The position numbers and the translations under genes were made by a program. This document shows, piece by piece, positions 26,037-33,250 of a DNA stretch of 64,000 nucleotides. Origin of the DNA: an uncultured bacterium (GTDB lineage Bacteria > Cyanobacteriota > Vampirovibrionia > Gastranaerophilales > Gastranaerophilaceae); assembly GCA_949300485.1 (NCBI GenBank), contig CASGEL010000005.1, positions 1 through 64,000 on the forward strand. Direction: 5' to 3'. Position 1 is the stretch's first letter. Each line of letters opens with the position of its first letter. The notes under the pieces are model-generated. The model was not told where the DNA came from and searched no databases. It saw only the letters and a list, made by a program, of their open reading frames with translations.

Positions 26037-26281
26037 GCTGCCCTCCTTCCAGCTACAGCACATGCTATTGCAAGTGCTATTTCAGCATCATTGTTTGCTG
26101 GAGATTTCTTTTTAGAAGTATATTTATCTTCCTCAATTGCTTCAGGGAAATATTTATTGGCAATTTTTATAATTTTGGAAGAAACGTTTACTACGCAAAT
26201 CATGATAGTAAGGAAAAAATATACAACTCCCATGCCTATTATCATAAGAAGTATTCCTGCCTTTAATAGTTCTAAATCCAT
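26033..26281 (-). CDS. OadG-like sodium-pump gamma subunit
   Basis: 82 residues from the ATG at 26281 (AGGAGA upstream). One membrane helix (LLKAGILLMIIGMGVVYFFL) is followed by VNVSSKIIKIANKYFPEA and a C-terminal Ala-rich stretch AEIALAIACAVAGRRAA, as in the gamma subunit of oxaloacetate decarboxylase pumps. No alpha or beta subunit is nearby; instead it is translationally coupled to the NhaD/ArsB-type permease. Its role here is therefore unclear: perhaps an assembly or anchor subunit of that permease. Confidence 0.75.
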   Translation of the reverse strand: MDLELLKAGILLMIIGMGVVYFFLTIMICVVNVSSKIIKIANKYFPEAIEEDKYTSKKKSPANNDAEIALAIACAVAGRRAA

Positions 26282-26394
26282 AATCTTTCTCCTATTTAAT
26301 AACACATGTTTTGGACTGAATAATTCTTGCTTCAATATGTTATATTAAATTTACAAAGTCCATATTTATATTCTTATTCTATCATAAATATGAT

Positions 26395-26431
26395 AAAACA
26401 CGTATTATTCTCATAAAATAATACGTGTTTT
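26395..26431. terminator. Bidirectional terminator
   Basis: AAAACACGTATTATT, CTCATA, AAATAATACGTGTTTT: a nearly perfect stem of about 15 bases. It lies after the small gene at 26454 (minus strand). Confidence 0.7.
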
Positions 26432-26453
26432 GAATGGTAAAAGATTTATCAAA

Positions 26454-26645
26454 TTAATGTTTCGGGATACTTAAAAAAGGAATGAGGTATCCAACAAACA
26501 TGCTTAGGATAAAAAGAATGATAAAAATCTTTGTAAAAATATTTTGAGTAGATGGCTTTTCTATTGCAATTTCTTTGACAATAGCATCTGTTTCAATAAT
26601 ATTAGGGTCATTCGGATTTATTCCTATATTATTTCTTGTTAACAT
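26454..26645 (-). CDS. Small single-pass membrane protein, 63 residues
   Basis: Starts MLTRNNIGINPNDPNIIETD and ends with one hydrophobic helix (IFIILFILSMFVGYLIPFL) close to the C-terminus, so a tail-anchored protein with its N-terminus in the cytoplasm. It has a strong ribosome site (TAAGGAGA). No family recognised. Its own terminator follows. Confidence 0.65.
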   Translation of the reverse strand: MLTRNNIGINPNDPNIIETDAIVKEIAIEKPSTQNIFTKIFIILFILSMFVGYLIPFLSIPKH

Positions 26646-26710
26646 ATTATTTTCTCCTTATATTTTTTATTAAAACTATTAAATAATTTTGTATAGTATA
26701 AATAAGTTTA

Positions 26711-27094
26711 TTAAGGAGCTCTTGTATAGATTTCATTTTCTAAAAGTAATGATTTAGATTGATTTTCTGCTATAAAAAATTTATATTTATTGTTTGGTAT
26801 TAAAGTGTGGTTTATCAAACTGTTTGGTAAAGGCAGATCTTCTCCAGGAGTATCAAATGAAATTATTTTTTTCAATAATTTTATTTGGGTCAAGTTTGAT
26901 TTTAAATTGTCTGTTTCTATGTTTATCCCAAGAATGGAGGCTCCTGTATTAATGCGACAATTTGTTGCTGCAATATCAATATAATTACAGTTAGGTTGTT
27001 TTAAAGTTTTATAACCCAAGTAGTATGTAGTTCCTCCGCAAAAGGTAACAGCCAAGGATACAAATATAAGAAAAAGATTTAAATATTTTTTCAT
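26711..27094 (-). CDS. Small anchored or secreted protein, unknown
   Basis: 127 residues with an N-terminal hydrophobic helix (YLNLFLIFVSLAVTFCGGTT). VTFC-GG is close to a lipobox, so it could be a lipoprotein; if not, it is anchored by the helix. Two further cysteines (PNCNYID, ATNCRIN) may pair. The rest is strand-like. No family recognised. It lies upstream of the small membrane protein gene, separated by about 65 bases. Confidence 0.6.
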   Translation of the reverse strand: MKKYLNLFLIFVSLAVTFCGGTTYYLGYKTLKQPNCNYIDIAATNCRINTGASILGINIETDNLKSNLTQIKLLKKIISFDTPGEDLPLPNSLINHTLIPNNKYKFFIAENQSKSLLLENEIYTRAP

Positions 27095-27153
27095 ACTAAG
27101 ATTATAATCTTGAATTCTAAAAATTTTGTTTCTCTTTATTATTTATTAATTAT

Positions 27154-27181
27154 TTGAGGTAGATTTTGTTTGTAATATAAT
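27154..27181 (+). promoter_or_regulatory. Promoter of tRNA-Leu
   Basis: TTGAGG, 16-base spacer, perfect TATAAT, ten bases before the tRNA. Confidence 0.6.
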
Positions 27182-27191
27182 TTATATATAT

Positions 27192-27273
27192 GTCGAAGTG
27201 GCGGAATTGGTAGACGCGCACGATTCAGGTTCGTGTGGTTAACGCCTTGAGGGTTCGAGTCCCTTCTTCGACA
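27192..27273 (+). tRNA. tRNA-Leu(CAG)
   Basis: Acceptor GTCGAAG/CTTCGAC, anticodon stem CACGA/TCGTG with loop TTCAGGT (anticodon CAG), a long class II variable arm (TGGTTAACGCCTTGA), T stem GGG/CCC-type with loop TTCGAGT. CCA is not encoded. Confidence 0.94.
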
Positions 27274-27275
27274 AT

Positions 27276-27311
27276 TAAAAAGAGGATAACATTTGTTATC
27301 CTCTTTTTAAT
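27276..27311 (+). terminator. Terminator of tRNA-Leu
   Basis: AAAAGAGGATAACA, TTTG-type loop, TGTTATCCTCTTTTT: a 13-base stem with T run. Confidence 0.85.
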
Positions 27312-27491
27312 ATGCTCAAGTGGTGAGGGCATTAATCCGTATATGGCGGGTTGCGGATTTTACGTAAGAGTGGAGTCGAGCAAAGCGAGCGAACTTGAGT
27401 AAGTGAGGGCAAAATTTGCTGCAACGTTATGGAGCAAATTACTTGTCCGAGAAACAGTAAAATCCAAGACAAGTCCCGCTTACGACACCAT
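27312..27491. other. Gene-free spacer between two similar terminators
   Basis: 180 bases without a gene. It has an outer inverted repeat (GCGGGTTGCGGATTTTAC near 27348 pairing with GTAAAATCC...GTCCCGC near 27459-27481) and a hairpin around GAGCAAAGCGAGC, so it may be a structured RNA or a remnant. Confidence 0.3.
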
Positions 27492-27525
27492 AAAAAAGAC
27501 GATGATATTTGTTATCGTCTTTTTT
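27492..27525. terminator. Second terminator downstream of tRNA-Leu
   Basis: AAAAAAGACGATGAT, ATTTG, TTATCGTCTTTTTT. It resembles the first terminator and probably also ends the minus-strand gene at 27541. Confidence 0.8.
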
Positions 27526-27540
27526 AATTTGTTATCAATT

Positions 27541-27855
27541 TTATTTTACAAGTTTTACAGAATTTAGTTCTGATAATGATTTTACTTCAATAATGTGTCT
27601 AGGTAACTTTTCAAAATCAGATCTTATATTCTGTTGAATGTATTTACATGCTTTAATGCAACTACCATCACCTACGACATCAAAATTTCGGCTCTCCCGG
27701 AAAACATTAAATAAAGTTACTTCTTTTCCCAATCTTTCTTTTTCAGAAACATAATATTCCAACCCTAACACCAGTCGCATATTATAATATTCCAGCGTAG
27801 AGTCTTTCATAATTCTTACAAGTTTAGTATAAATATTCGTATCTATCTTTGACAC
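27541..27855 (-). CDS. Small hypothetical cytosolic protein
   Basis: Up to 104 residues (GTG at 27855), or 89 from the ATG at 27810; neither has a strong ribosome site. Mostly helical, with LVLGLEYYVSEKERLGKEV and a middle GDGSCIKACKYIQQNI. No signal peptide, no known family. The upstream end overlaps the strong plus-strand promoter at 27849-27878, which favours the shorter form. Confidence 0.55.
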   Translation of the reverse strand: MSKIDTNIYTKLVRIMKDSTLEYYNMRLVLGLEYYVSEKERLGKEVTLFNVFRESRNFDVVGDGSCIKACKYIQQNIRSDFEKLPRHIIEVKSLSELNSVKLVK

Positions 27856-27878
27856 TCCAATGTGTGATCTGTTATAAT
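27849..27878 (+). promoter_or_regulatory. Consensus promoter of the 27981 gene
   Basis: TTGACA, 18-base spacer, TATAAT with TG before the -10. The start would be near 27885, giving a leader of about 95 bases with no obvious riboswitch. Confidence 0.65.
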
Positions 27879-27980
27879 CCAGTTAAAATATTATGAATTA
27901 TAACTATTCCACTTGATTTAGGATGTATTTTGTTGATTTTTTAAAAGAGCACATATGCAGTAAAATTTAAGGAGATAATT

Positions 27981-28901
27981 ATGTTTAATAATGATAGTCA
28001 AAATCATTCTATTAGAAATATTATTGTAGCTACAATTCTGTTTGTTTTATATATAGTATTTGTAGCTTTTCCATTTTTTGCAGCTACTTCTCCTCAAACT
28101 GAAGCATCACTCGAATGGGCATATAATTATGCTCCGATACATTATGCTATGATATATTTTCCAGCATTTGCAATTTATGTATATTCAATTTTGAAAAACA
28201 TATTGGCTGTAAGATATATAAGAAGTTTAATATATCCGATAGTTTTCATCATTTTGTTTGTCGCCGTTCATATGGTATTTTTTGTATTTAGTGCGGTTAT
28301 CTTATGGTTTGCAATTATAACTATTCCAGTTGGTTTTATAGTTTTGGTCGCAATAGAGATGTTAGCAATATATTTTGATATTAAGGATCGTAAACAAAAT
28401 GGAGAAATCAATTTTAGCAAGAATTCTGATTTTCAAATGGTGTTAGATATCCTAGGTAAGTTTGTTATTCCTCTTTTATTGTTTGGAATATGTCTTCTCT
28501 GTGCAATAATGACAGTATTTATGCCTAAAATGATATTGCAAGCAGAACAAGAACGTGCATTGCAATGTGAAAGAAATAAACACGTTATACAAACAGCTCT
28601 AAACAATCTAAATATTGACATTAATAATGCATCATATGAAGAAATATCTGCTCAATTTCAAAAAGAATTTTCAAAGAATGACATTTATGAACCTTTATTA
28701 GGTAAAAAATATGATAAAGTTGAAGCAAATACTGGTGATTATTTTTCAGAATTTCAATTTTCTACAAAAGACCAAGACAGTATTCATGTGGAAGATATTT
28801 ATACGTTTGAAAAGAAAAATGAACATAACGAGTACAATATTTGGACAACAATGGCATGTAAAATATTAATTAATGAAAATGGTAAATTTGTTAATAATTA
28901 G
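27981..28901 (+). CDS. Multi-pass membrane protein with C-terminal soluble domain
   Basis: 306 residues. Five hydrophobic helices (about residues 14-35, 50-70, 78-110, 112-130 and 157-180) are followed by a C-terminal domain of about 120 residues (LNNLNIDINNASYEEISAQF; YFSEFQFSTKDQDSIHVED) that looks like a small alpha/beta sensor-type fold. AAGGAG precedes the ATG. No family recognised. It is followed after 46 bases by a DUF805-like gene, so the two may work together in the membrane. Confidence 0.7.
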   Translation: MFNNDSQNHSIRNIIVATILFVLYIVFVAFPFFAATSPQTEASLEWAYNYAPIHYAMIYFPAFAIYVYSILKNILAVRYIRSLIYPIVFIILFVAVHMVFFVFSAVILWFAIITIPVGFIVLVAIEMLAIYFDIKDRKQNGEINFSKNSDFQMVLDILGKFVIPLLLFGICLLCAIMTVFMPKMILQAEQERALQCERNKHVIQTALNNLNIDINNASYEEISAQFQKEFSKNDIYEPLLGKKYDKVEANTGDYFSEFQFSTKDQDSIHVEDIYTFEKKNEHNEYNIWTTMACKILINENGKFVNN

Positions 28902-28947
28902 TATTACCTGATTTTTGTCAAATTGCCATTTTTCGTGGAGTTATTAA

Positions 28948-29436
28948 ATGGGTAAAATTTTTAGTTATTATTTAAACGCTTTTAAGAATTCTTTCGATTT
29001 TAAAACTGGTGCAGAAAGAAGTGAATTAAACTGGTTTATGGCTTTTGGGTTTGTATTATGGTGTATTGCATCTGTTGTAATTATGGGAATATGTTTGATA
29101 TCTGTTATATTGAGTCCGCCTTCCGCAAGTATGCAGGTATTTGATATTTTTATGAGTTTGGGATTTTTATATATGCTCATTCATTTTATCCCGTTATTTT
29201 CACTCATAAAACGCAGATTTAACAAGGTATTTCCGGATAGATCAGTTTTATTATTTTCAGGGTTTTCTATTTTATGGATATTTCAAATATTATTAACATT
29301 ATGGATGTACATCACAATAAGACTTATACCTATTGAAAACTTAAATGCTATCTTTATTATTCCGCTGGGAGTGTTGAATAATTTTTGCAGTATTCTAGTT
29401 GTTTTGTCAATAATATTTTTAATGGTTAAAAAGTAA
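28948..29436 (+). CDS. DUF805-like membrane protein
   Basis: 162 residues with four hydrophobic helices. The start YYLNAFKNSFDFKTGAERSE followed by LNWFMAFGFVLW matches the F-D-F-x-G-R-x-x-R-S-E-Y-W signature of DUF805 in a diverged form, and the loop SLIKRRFNKVFPD corresponds to the usual R-R-L-H-D region. Function of the family is unknown. A related protein is at 39803 and a larger one at 44085. Confidence 0.65.
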   Translation: MGKIFSYYLNAFKNSFDFKTGAERSELNWFMAFGFVLWCIASVVIMGICLISVILSPPSASMQVFDIFMSLGFLYMLIHFIPLFSLIKRRFNKVFPDRSVLLFSGFSILWIFQILLTLWMYITIRLIPIENLNAIFIIPLGVLNNFCSILVVLSIIFLMVKK

Positions 29437-29452
29437 AATAAAAATAGCACTT

Positions 29453-31438
29453 TTAGGCTAAATTGTTAAATGTGGAGTTTTGAATAGATATTTGAGTTTT
29501 ATTTTTATGCTGTTTATTTATATATATACCTGAACCGGCTCCTGCAAGTACAAAAATTCCTGTAACCCATGGCCATTTTTTAGCAGATTTTTTAATTGTT
29601 TTTACAGAATGTTCTGATGTTTGTACTGCTGTTTCTATAGTTGCTCCAGTAGGCAAATTATCTTTTGTTATTTCTGAGGCTTTTTTAATATTAGGGTTAA
29701 GTTCTTCTGGTTCTAATAGTATATCTCTGTATTTGATAATTTTTTGGTATAAATCATTTCGCTTTTGGTCAAGTCCCATTAATCTAAATAATCTTTCAAA
29801 ACTATCCATTATATTAAATCCAAAACCTTCTTTTAGACTATTTTGAAATGCTGTTTTATAGTCGTATGGAATTTTATAGGCATAGTTTTTCCTAGGATGT
29901 ACTGTAGTATTAAATCCTTGCATATCAAATCTTTCTTCTCTGCCAAAGACATCCATATAGAACATTTGCATATTTTTAGATCTCATTGGTTCTGCCCATT
30001 TTACTTTTGCAAATTCAATCGGATTTTGTAATGTTTCTTCAGGCATATGGAAAATCTTTGCTAGAGCTCTTACTGCTGATTGTTTATGGGCTGATTCAAT
30101 TATTTTGCCATCTGGCAGTAATATTTTTTCAGATATGTCTTTTGCTATTTGTTTTAATGGCTGTGGATCATGATTTCCTGTTCCGAGTACATATTCATCA
30201 GGAGACCATCCTCTTTGCAAGTATGCACTGTTCATTCCCCAGCCAAGATTATCGTCCCAATGCATATATGTTGTGCCGAGAATTTTTACGCGTCCTTTTG
30301 TTGCATCAATTTGGTCAGAGGAATTAGGTTTGAAAAATGTAAAAGTTTCAGGGTCAGCATCAAGTTCGTACATTAAATTATGCAGATCAAAATCTTCTCC
30401 TTTTATTTCTTTTACCGAATTTTCTATGAATTTAAGTACAGTATCTCCTAAATATTTTTTATTTTCAGGCAGAATTTTCTTTTCTCCTTTAGGAGTAACT
30501 ACAGGTGCGATATATGCCCATCCTACATCGAAACGAATTGCATCATATCGTTTAGCATATAGCTGAACTTTTCTTTTTAATAGTTTTGCAGCATCACTAT
30601 TTGGATCCGTTATAGAATCATAATCTAATGCAGGGAGATGCCAGCTTGGATCTCCTATAAAGTGGTCTTTTTTAAATGCCTTAGGGAAAGCATTTACTTC
30701 ATCTCGGGAAAACCCGATCAAACAGTCCCCACAAAGTTTTACACCTATATCGTTTAGTTGTTTTTTCCCTATTTTCAAGTGTTCCTCAGCTAAAAACTGT
30801 TTAAATTTAAAAAAATCCAAATCAGGTTCATTTGTTCTTGGTATCTCAAGCCAATCCGAGTTTTCATTAATAAATTGTATATATTTTACTTTTAGAGGAG
30901 ATTCTTGTGTTAAATTTTTAAATCTTTTATGTGCAATTTTTAAAACTTTATTCTGTTCCCCGTCATTGTCCATAACATTTTTGTAATTTACCAAATAATC
31001 TTTTTCTGAAGATGTGTTAGCCTTAACAATTTGATTAAATTCTTCAGTTGTTAATAGGTGTTCAAATTCATCTGTAGTTAATAATTCAGGATTTATCTGG
31101 TGATTTCCTAGTGATAAGGCTGAGCCTGCATATGCGCAATATAAGCCGTTACAAGATGCAACCTGTCCTTGAGGAAGCACTTCTACCATATTATATCCAA
31201 GATAGGGTTTCATATACTTGAAAAATTCTAAGGATTCTTGTGATGATAAATTCCCAACACCTGTATTTTTGCCTGGCGATTGTGGCAGGCATGCATCATG
31301 AACAATAAATATGGATTTTCCAGTTTGTGTGGTTAACGATTTACACTCTTCTCTTAGATGATTAAAATCTTCAAGTTCTTGCCCTGAGTGTAATGATCGA
31401 CCAAAGGATATATTATTGTTAATTGCAGAAATTTTCAT
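29453..31438 (-). CDS. 4-alpha-glucanotransferase-like enzyme with SFGR tag and C-terminal anchor
   Basis: 661 residues. Residues 11-14 are S-F-G-R in the leader MKISAINNNISFGRS. The body is GH77-like: YDAIRFDVGWAY holds the likely nucleophile Asp, LMYELDADPET the likely acid/base Glu, and VLGTGNHDPQPL the His-Asp of the third catalytic position; HEADER-like LGYNMVEVLPQGQVAS precedes them. GH77 enzymes move maltosyl units between alpha-glucans (glycogen and maltodextrin use). Unusually, a C-terminal membrane helix (WPWVTGIFVLAGAGSGIYIN) is added. Without a Sec signal, the side of the membrane is unclear. Confidence 0.75.
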   Translation of the reverse strand: MKISAINNNISFGRSLHSGQELEDFNHLREECKSLTTQTGKSIFIVHDACLPQSPGKNTGVGNLSSQESLEFFKYMKPYLGYNMVEVLPQGQVASCNGLYCAYAGSALSLGNHQINPELLTTDEFEHLLTTEEFNQIVKANTSSEKDYLVNYKNVMDNDGEQNKVLKIAHKRFKNLTQESPLKVKYIQFINENSDWLEIPRTNEPDLDFFKFKQFLAEEHLKIGKKQLNDIGVKLCGDCLIGFSRDEVNAFPKAFKKDHFIGDPSWHLPALDYDSITDPNSDAAKLLKRKVQLYAKRYDAIRFDVGWAYIAPVVTPKGEKKILPENKKYLGDTVLKFIENSVKEIKGEDFDLHNLMYELDADPETFTFFKPNSSDQIDATKGRVKILGTTYMHWDDNLGWGMNSAYLQRGWSPDEYVLGTGNHDPQPLKQIAKDISEKILLPDGKIIESAHKQSAVRALAKIFHMPEETLQNPIEFAKVKWAEPMRSKNMQMFYMDVFGREERFDMQGFNTTVHPRKNYAYKIPYDYKTAFQNSLKEGFGFNIMDSFERLFRLMGLDQKRNDLYQKIIKYRDILLEPEELNPNIKKASEITKDNLPTGATIETAVQTSEHSVKTIKKSAKKWPWVTGIFVLAGAGSGIYINKQHKNKTQISIQNSTFNNLA

Positions 31439-31598
31439 ATAGATTATTAAAACCTGAAAAATAAATATTTGTCAATCTCAAATGTATTATTTGTTAACTT
31501 TTTCGTGTTTAATAAATTTTTATGATTTATTTTCAAATATGAACATTTAATTGTAAAAATCGTTATATTATCAGGTGAAGCTTTAGTAGGAATTATAT

Positions 31599-32105
31599 AT
31601 GAAAAAGAAATTTTTTATATTATTTGTTAGTTTTATATTATTAGGGCAGATAAGTTATGCTGCTCCATCTCATATAGGACCCGGGCCAGGCAGCAGACCT
31701 ATGGTGCATGCTGCAAATTATAGAGGAGGTATGAGAGGGCCTGCCGGTATGCATAGGCCGCCTTCACATCCTCCTGTTCATATGGGAATTCGTCCAATAC
31801 CGCATCCAAGACCGCCTATGCATCATATTATGGCTCGTCCTCCATTACCGCCTCCGGTTATTCGTCCATTTAGACCTGTTCCTATCTTCAGGCCATATTT
31901 CTATTCTTCTATATATTATCCTTATACTTATTATTCAACAACTTATTATCCTGTTTCTAATTATATTGATGAGGATGTTGTTCCGGTATCTCCAGAAGTT
32001 AATACCATAGTCGTTCGGGATAATTATGCAGGAATTAATACGGCAGCTAATATTTTAAATGCAGCTGCGAATGTAGCGAGTACAATAAGATTTTTAACGT
32101 GGTAA
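31599..32105 (+). CDS. Secreted His/Pro/Gly-rich protein
   Basis: 168 residues with a signal peptide (KKFFILFVSFILLGQISYA). The mature part starts with a low-complexity stretch rich in Pro, His, Arg, Met and Gly (HRPPSHPPVHMGIRPIPHPR), then a Tyr-rich strip (YYPYTYYSTTYYPVSNY) and a short helical end (AANILNAAANVASTIRF). The His and Met content would suit metal binding or a matrix role; this is inference. Monocistronic, with its own terminator. Confidence 0.7.
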   Translation: MKKKFFILFVSFILLGQISYAAPSHIGPGPGSRPMVHAANYRGGMRGPAGMHRPPSHPPVHMGIRPIPHPRPPMHHIMARPPLPPPVIRPFRPVPIFRPYFYSSIYYPYTYYSTTYYPVSNYIDEDVVPVSPEVNTIVVRDNYAGINTAANILNAAANVASTIRFLTW

Positions 32106-32140
32106 TGAAAAAGATTAATCTCCGAATAGCTGGGAGACCA

Positions 32141-32167
32141 AACAGCAGCGACATTGTCGCTGCTGTT
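32141..32167 (+). terminator. Strong hairpin terminator
   Basis: AACAGCAGCGACA, T, TGTCGCTGCTGTT: a 13-base perfect stem with a short tail CTGGATTTTATT. It lies between convergent genes. Confidence 0.7.
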
Positions 32168-32190
32168 CTGGATTTTATTGATTAGATTTT

Positions 32191-32637
32191 TTATGCTTCT
32201 GCTTTCTCTGCGGAATAAGGACTTTGTTTGAATTGGTTATAAACATTTATATATTCTTTGCTTTTATCAGGTTCTTGCATTTGTGCGTATTTTTCAGCTC
32301 TTGCTTTTGCATTTTGCGGATCTATTTTGTTTACCATAAAAGTATATGTGCTTAGGTCTGCGTTATCGTTTTTAGAAATTGGAGTATTTACTTTTTGGAT
32401 ATTTATTCCATATTTTGCTATTATTGCCTGATATTCTTTTTCTTTTGAATCTTCAACTTTTACCAAGATTCCGTCTTTTGTAACCTGCATATCTTCAGGT
32501 TTTGCAAATTTTGCGGTTTCCTTTCCTATTTGGCGCATTGTTTCATTGGATTCTTTTCCGGATTTTTGAAGTTCTGTATATGGAATTAACATAGTTCCTT
32601 TAAATGCCGGGTTCATTGGGTTTACTGATAGATTCAT
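32191..32637 (-). CDS. Soluble protein with PAFKG tag
   Basis: 148 residues starting MNLSVNPMNPAFKGTMLIP; F12-K13-G14 is the shared tag motif. The remainder is a helix/strand domain (TKDGILVKVEDSKEKEYQAI; NADLSTYTFMVNKIDPQNAK) without signal peptide or membrane helix. A GGAGG-type site precedes the ATG. No enzyme motif is seen. The tag with the same start style (M-N-L/I) links it to the proteins at 61990 and 62850. Confidence 0.75.
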   Translation of the reverse strand: MNLSVNPMNPAFKGTMLIPYTELQKSGKESNETMRQIGKETAKFAKPEDMQVTKDGILVKVEDSKEKEYQAIIAKYGINIQKVNTPISKNDNADLSTYTFMVNKIDPQNAKARAEKYAQMQEPDKSKEYINVYNQFKQSPYSAEKAEA

Positions 32638-32737
32638 TATAGCCTCCTTATATTTTTGCCTGGTTGGTATACTGATAAAGTTGTATGAATATAAAAATTG
32701 CTATAATTTTTTCTGTTTTTAACAATTTTTAATATCA

Positions 32738-33003
32738 ACCCCTGCCTCTGCTCTTCGGCCCCCTCCTCGCAATAAACGGCACCATTCACACTAACAACAA
32801 AAACTCAACGTTTCCGTTGATTGGTGTTCATCTCTCATTCACACTAACAACAAAAACTCAACGTTTCCGTTGATTGGTGTTCATCTCTCGCTTTGCTGAT
32901 ATTTACCCCTGCCTTTGCTCTTCGGAACCCTCCTCGCGGTAAACGGCACCATTCACACTAACAACAAAAACTCAACGTTTCCGTTGATTAGTGTTCATCT
33001 CTC
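32738..33003. repeat. Three 53-bp direct repeats, two within ~100-bp units
   Basis: ATTCACACTAACAACAAAAA begins a 53-base unit at 32784-32836, 32837-32889 and 32951-33003; copies 1 and 2 are identical and copy 3 differs at one base (GATTGG to GATTAG). The 46 bases before copy 1 (32738-32783) recur before copy 3 (32905-32950). Each unit can fold: inner stem CAACG/CGTTG and outer stem CACTAA/TTAGTG or TTGGTG. On the minus strand every unit contains an ATG frame of eight codons. No gene is supported within 32638-32987 otherwise. Confidence 0.85.
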
Positions 33004-33155
33004 GCTTTGCTCGTGCCTCTGCTCGGAGGGTAAAAAAAAGCCGTCTTTAAAAAAGAACGGCTACCAGACTTGGGGAGGAGGTATGAAAAACTTTCGTTTT
33101 TCATATCTATATTTTCTATAACGTCTTCAATATTTTTTTCTTGAATAATCAGCAT
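32988..33155 (-). CDS. Possible 55-codon small ORF running into the repeat
   Basis: MLIIQEKNIEDVIENIDMKN is its start, with GAGGAT upstream; the reading then passes through a hairpin with T run (33032-33062) and into the third repeat, where it stops. The first half looks protein-like and the second half is repeat-derived, so it may be a gene remnant. Confidence 0.3.
   Translation of the reverse strand: MLIIQEKNIEDVIENIDMKNESFSYLLPKSGSRSFLKTAFFYPPSRGTSKARDEH
33032..33062 (-). terminator. Terminator-like hairpin on minus strand
   Basis: AGCCGT...ACGGCT with an inner TCTT/AAGA pairing and eight T on the minus strand. It lies inside the small frame at 32988-33155. Confidence 0.6.
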
Positions 33156-33181
33156 TAAATATCCTCTAAACAGATGAGTAG

Positions 33182-33212
33182 AAAAAAAGACAAAGGTTAT
33201 GAAACCTTTGTC
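33182..33212 (-). terminator. Terminator of prs
   Basis: GACAAAGGT, TATGAA, ACCTTTGTC, then seven T on the minus strand, 39 bases after the prs stop. Confidence 0.85.
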
Positions 33213-33250
33213 TAGTAATCTTTTTCATATTCCTTAAGCCTTTTATAATT

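Noticed and set aside
32738-33003. CRISPR array
   Set aside because: Two units directly abut without a spacer, the third is about 60 bases away, units are 53 bases, and no cas genes are in the window.
32915-33121. 68-codon plus-strand frame over the 53-bp repeat
   Set aside because: Made of repeat and hairpin sequence, no ribosome site, low-complexity peptide.
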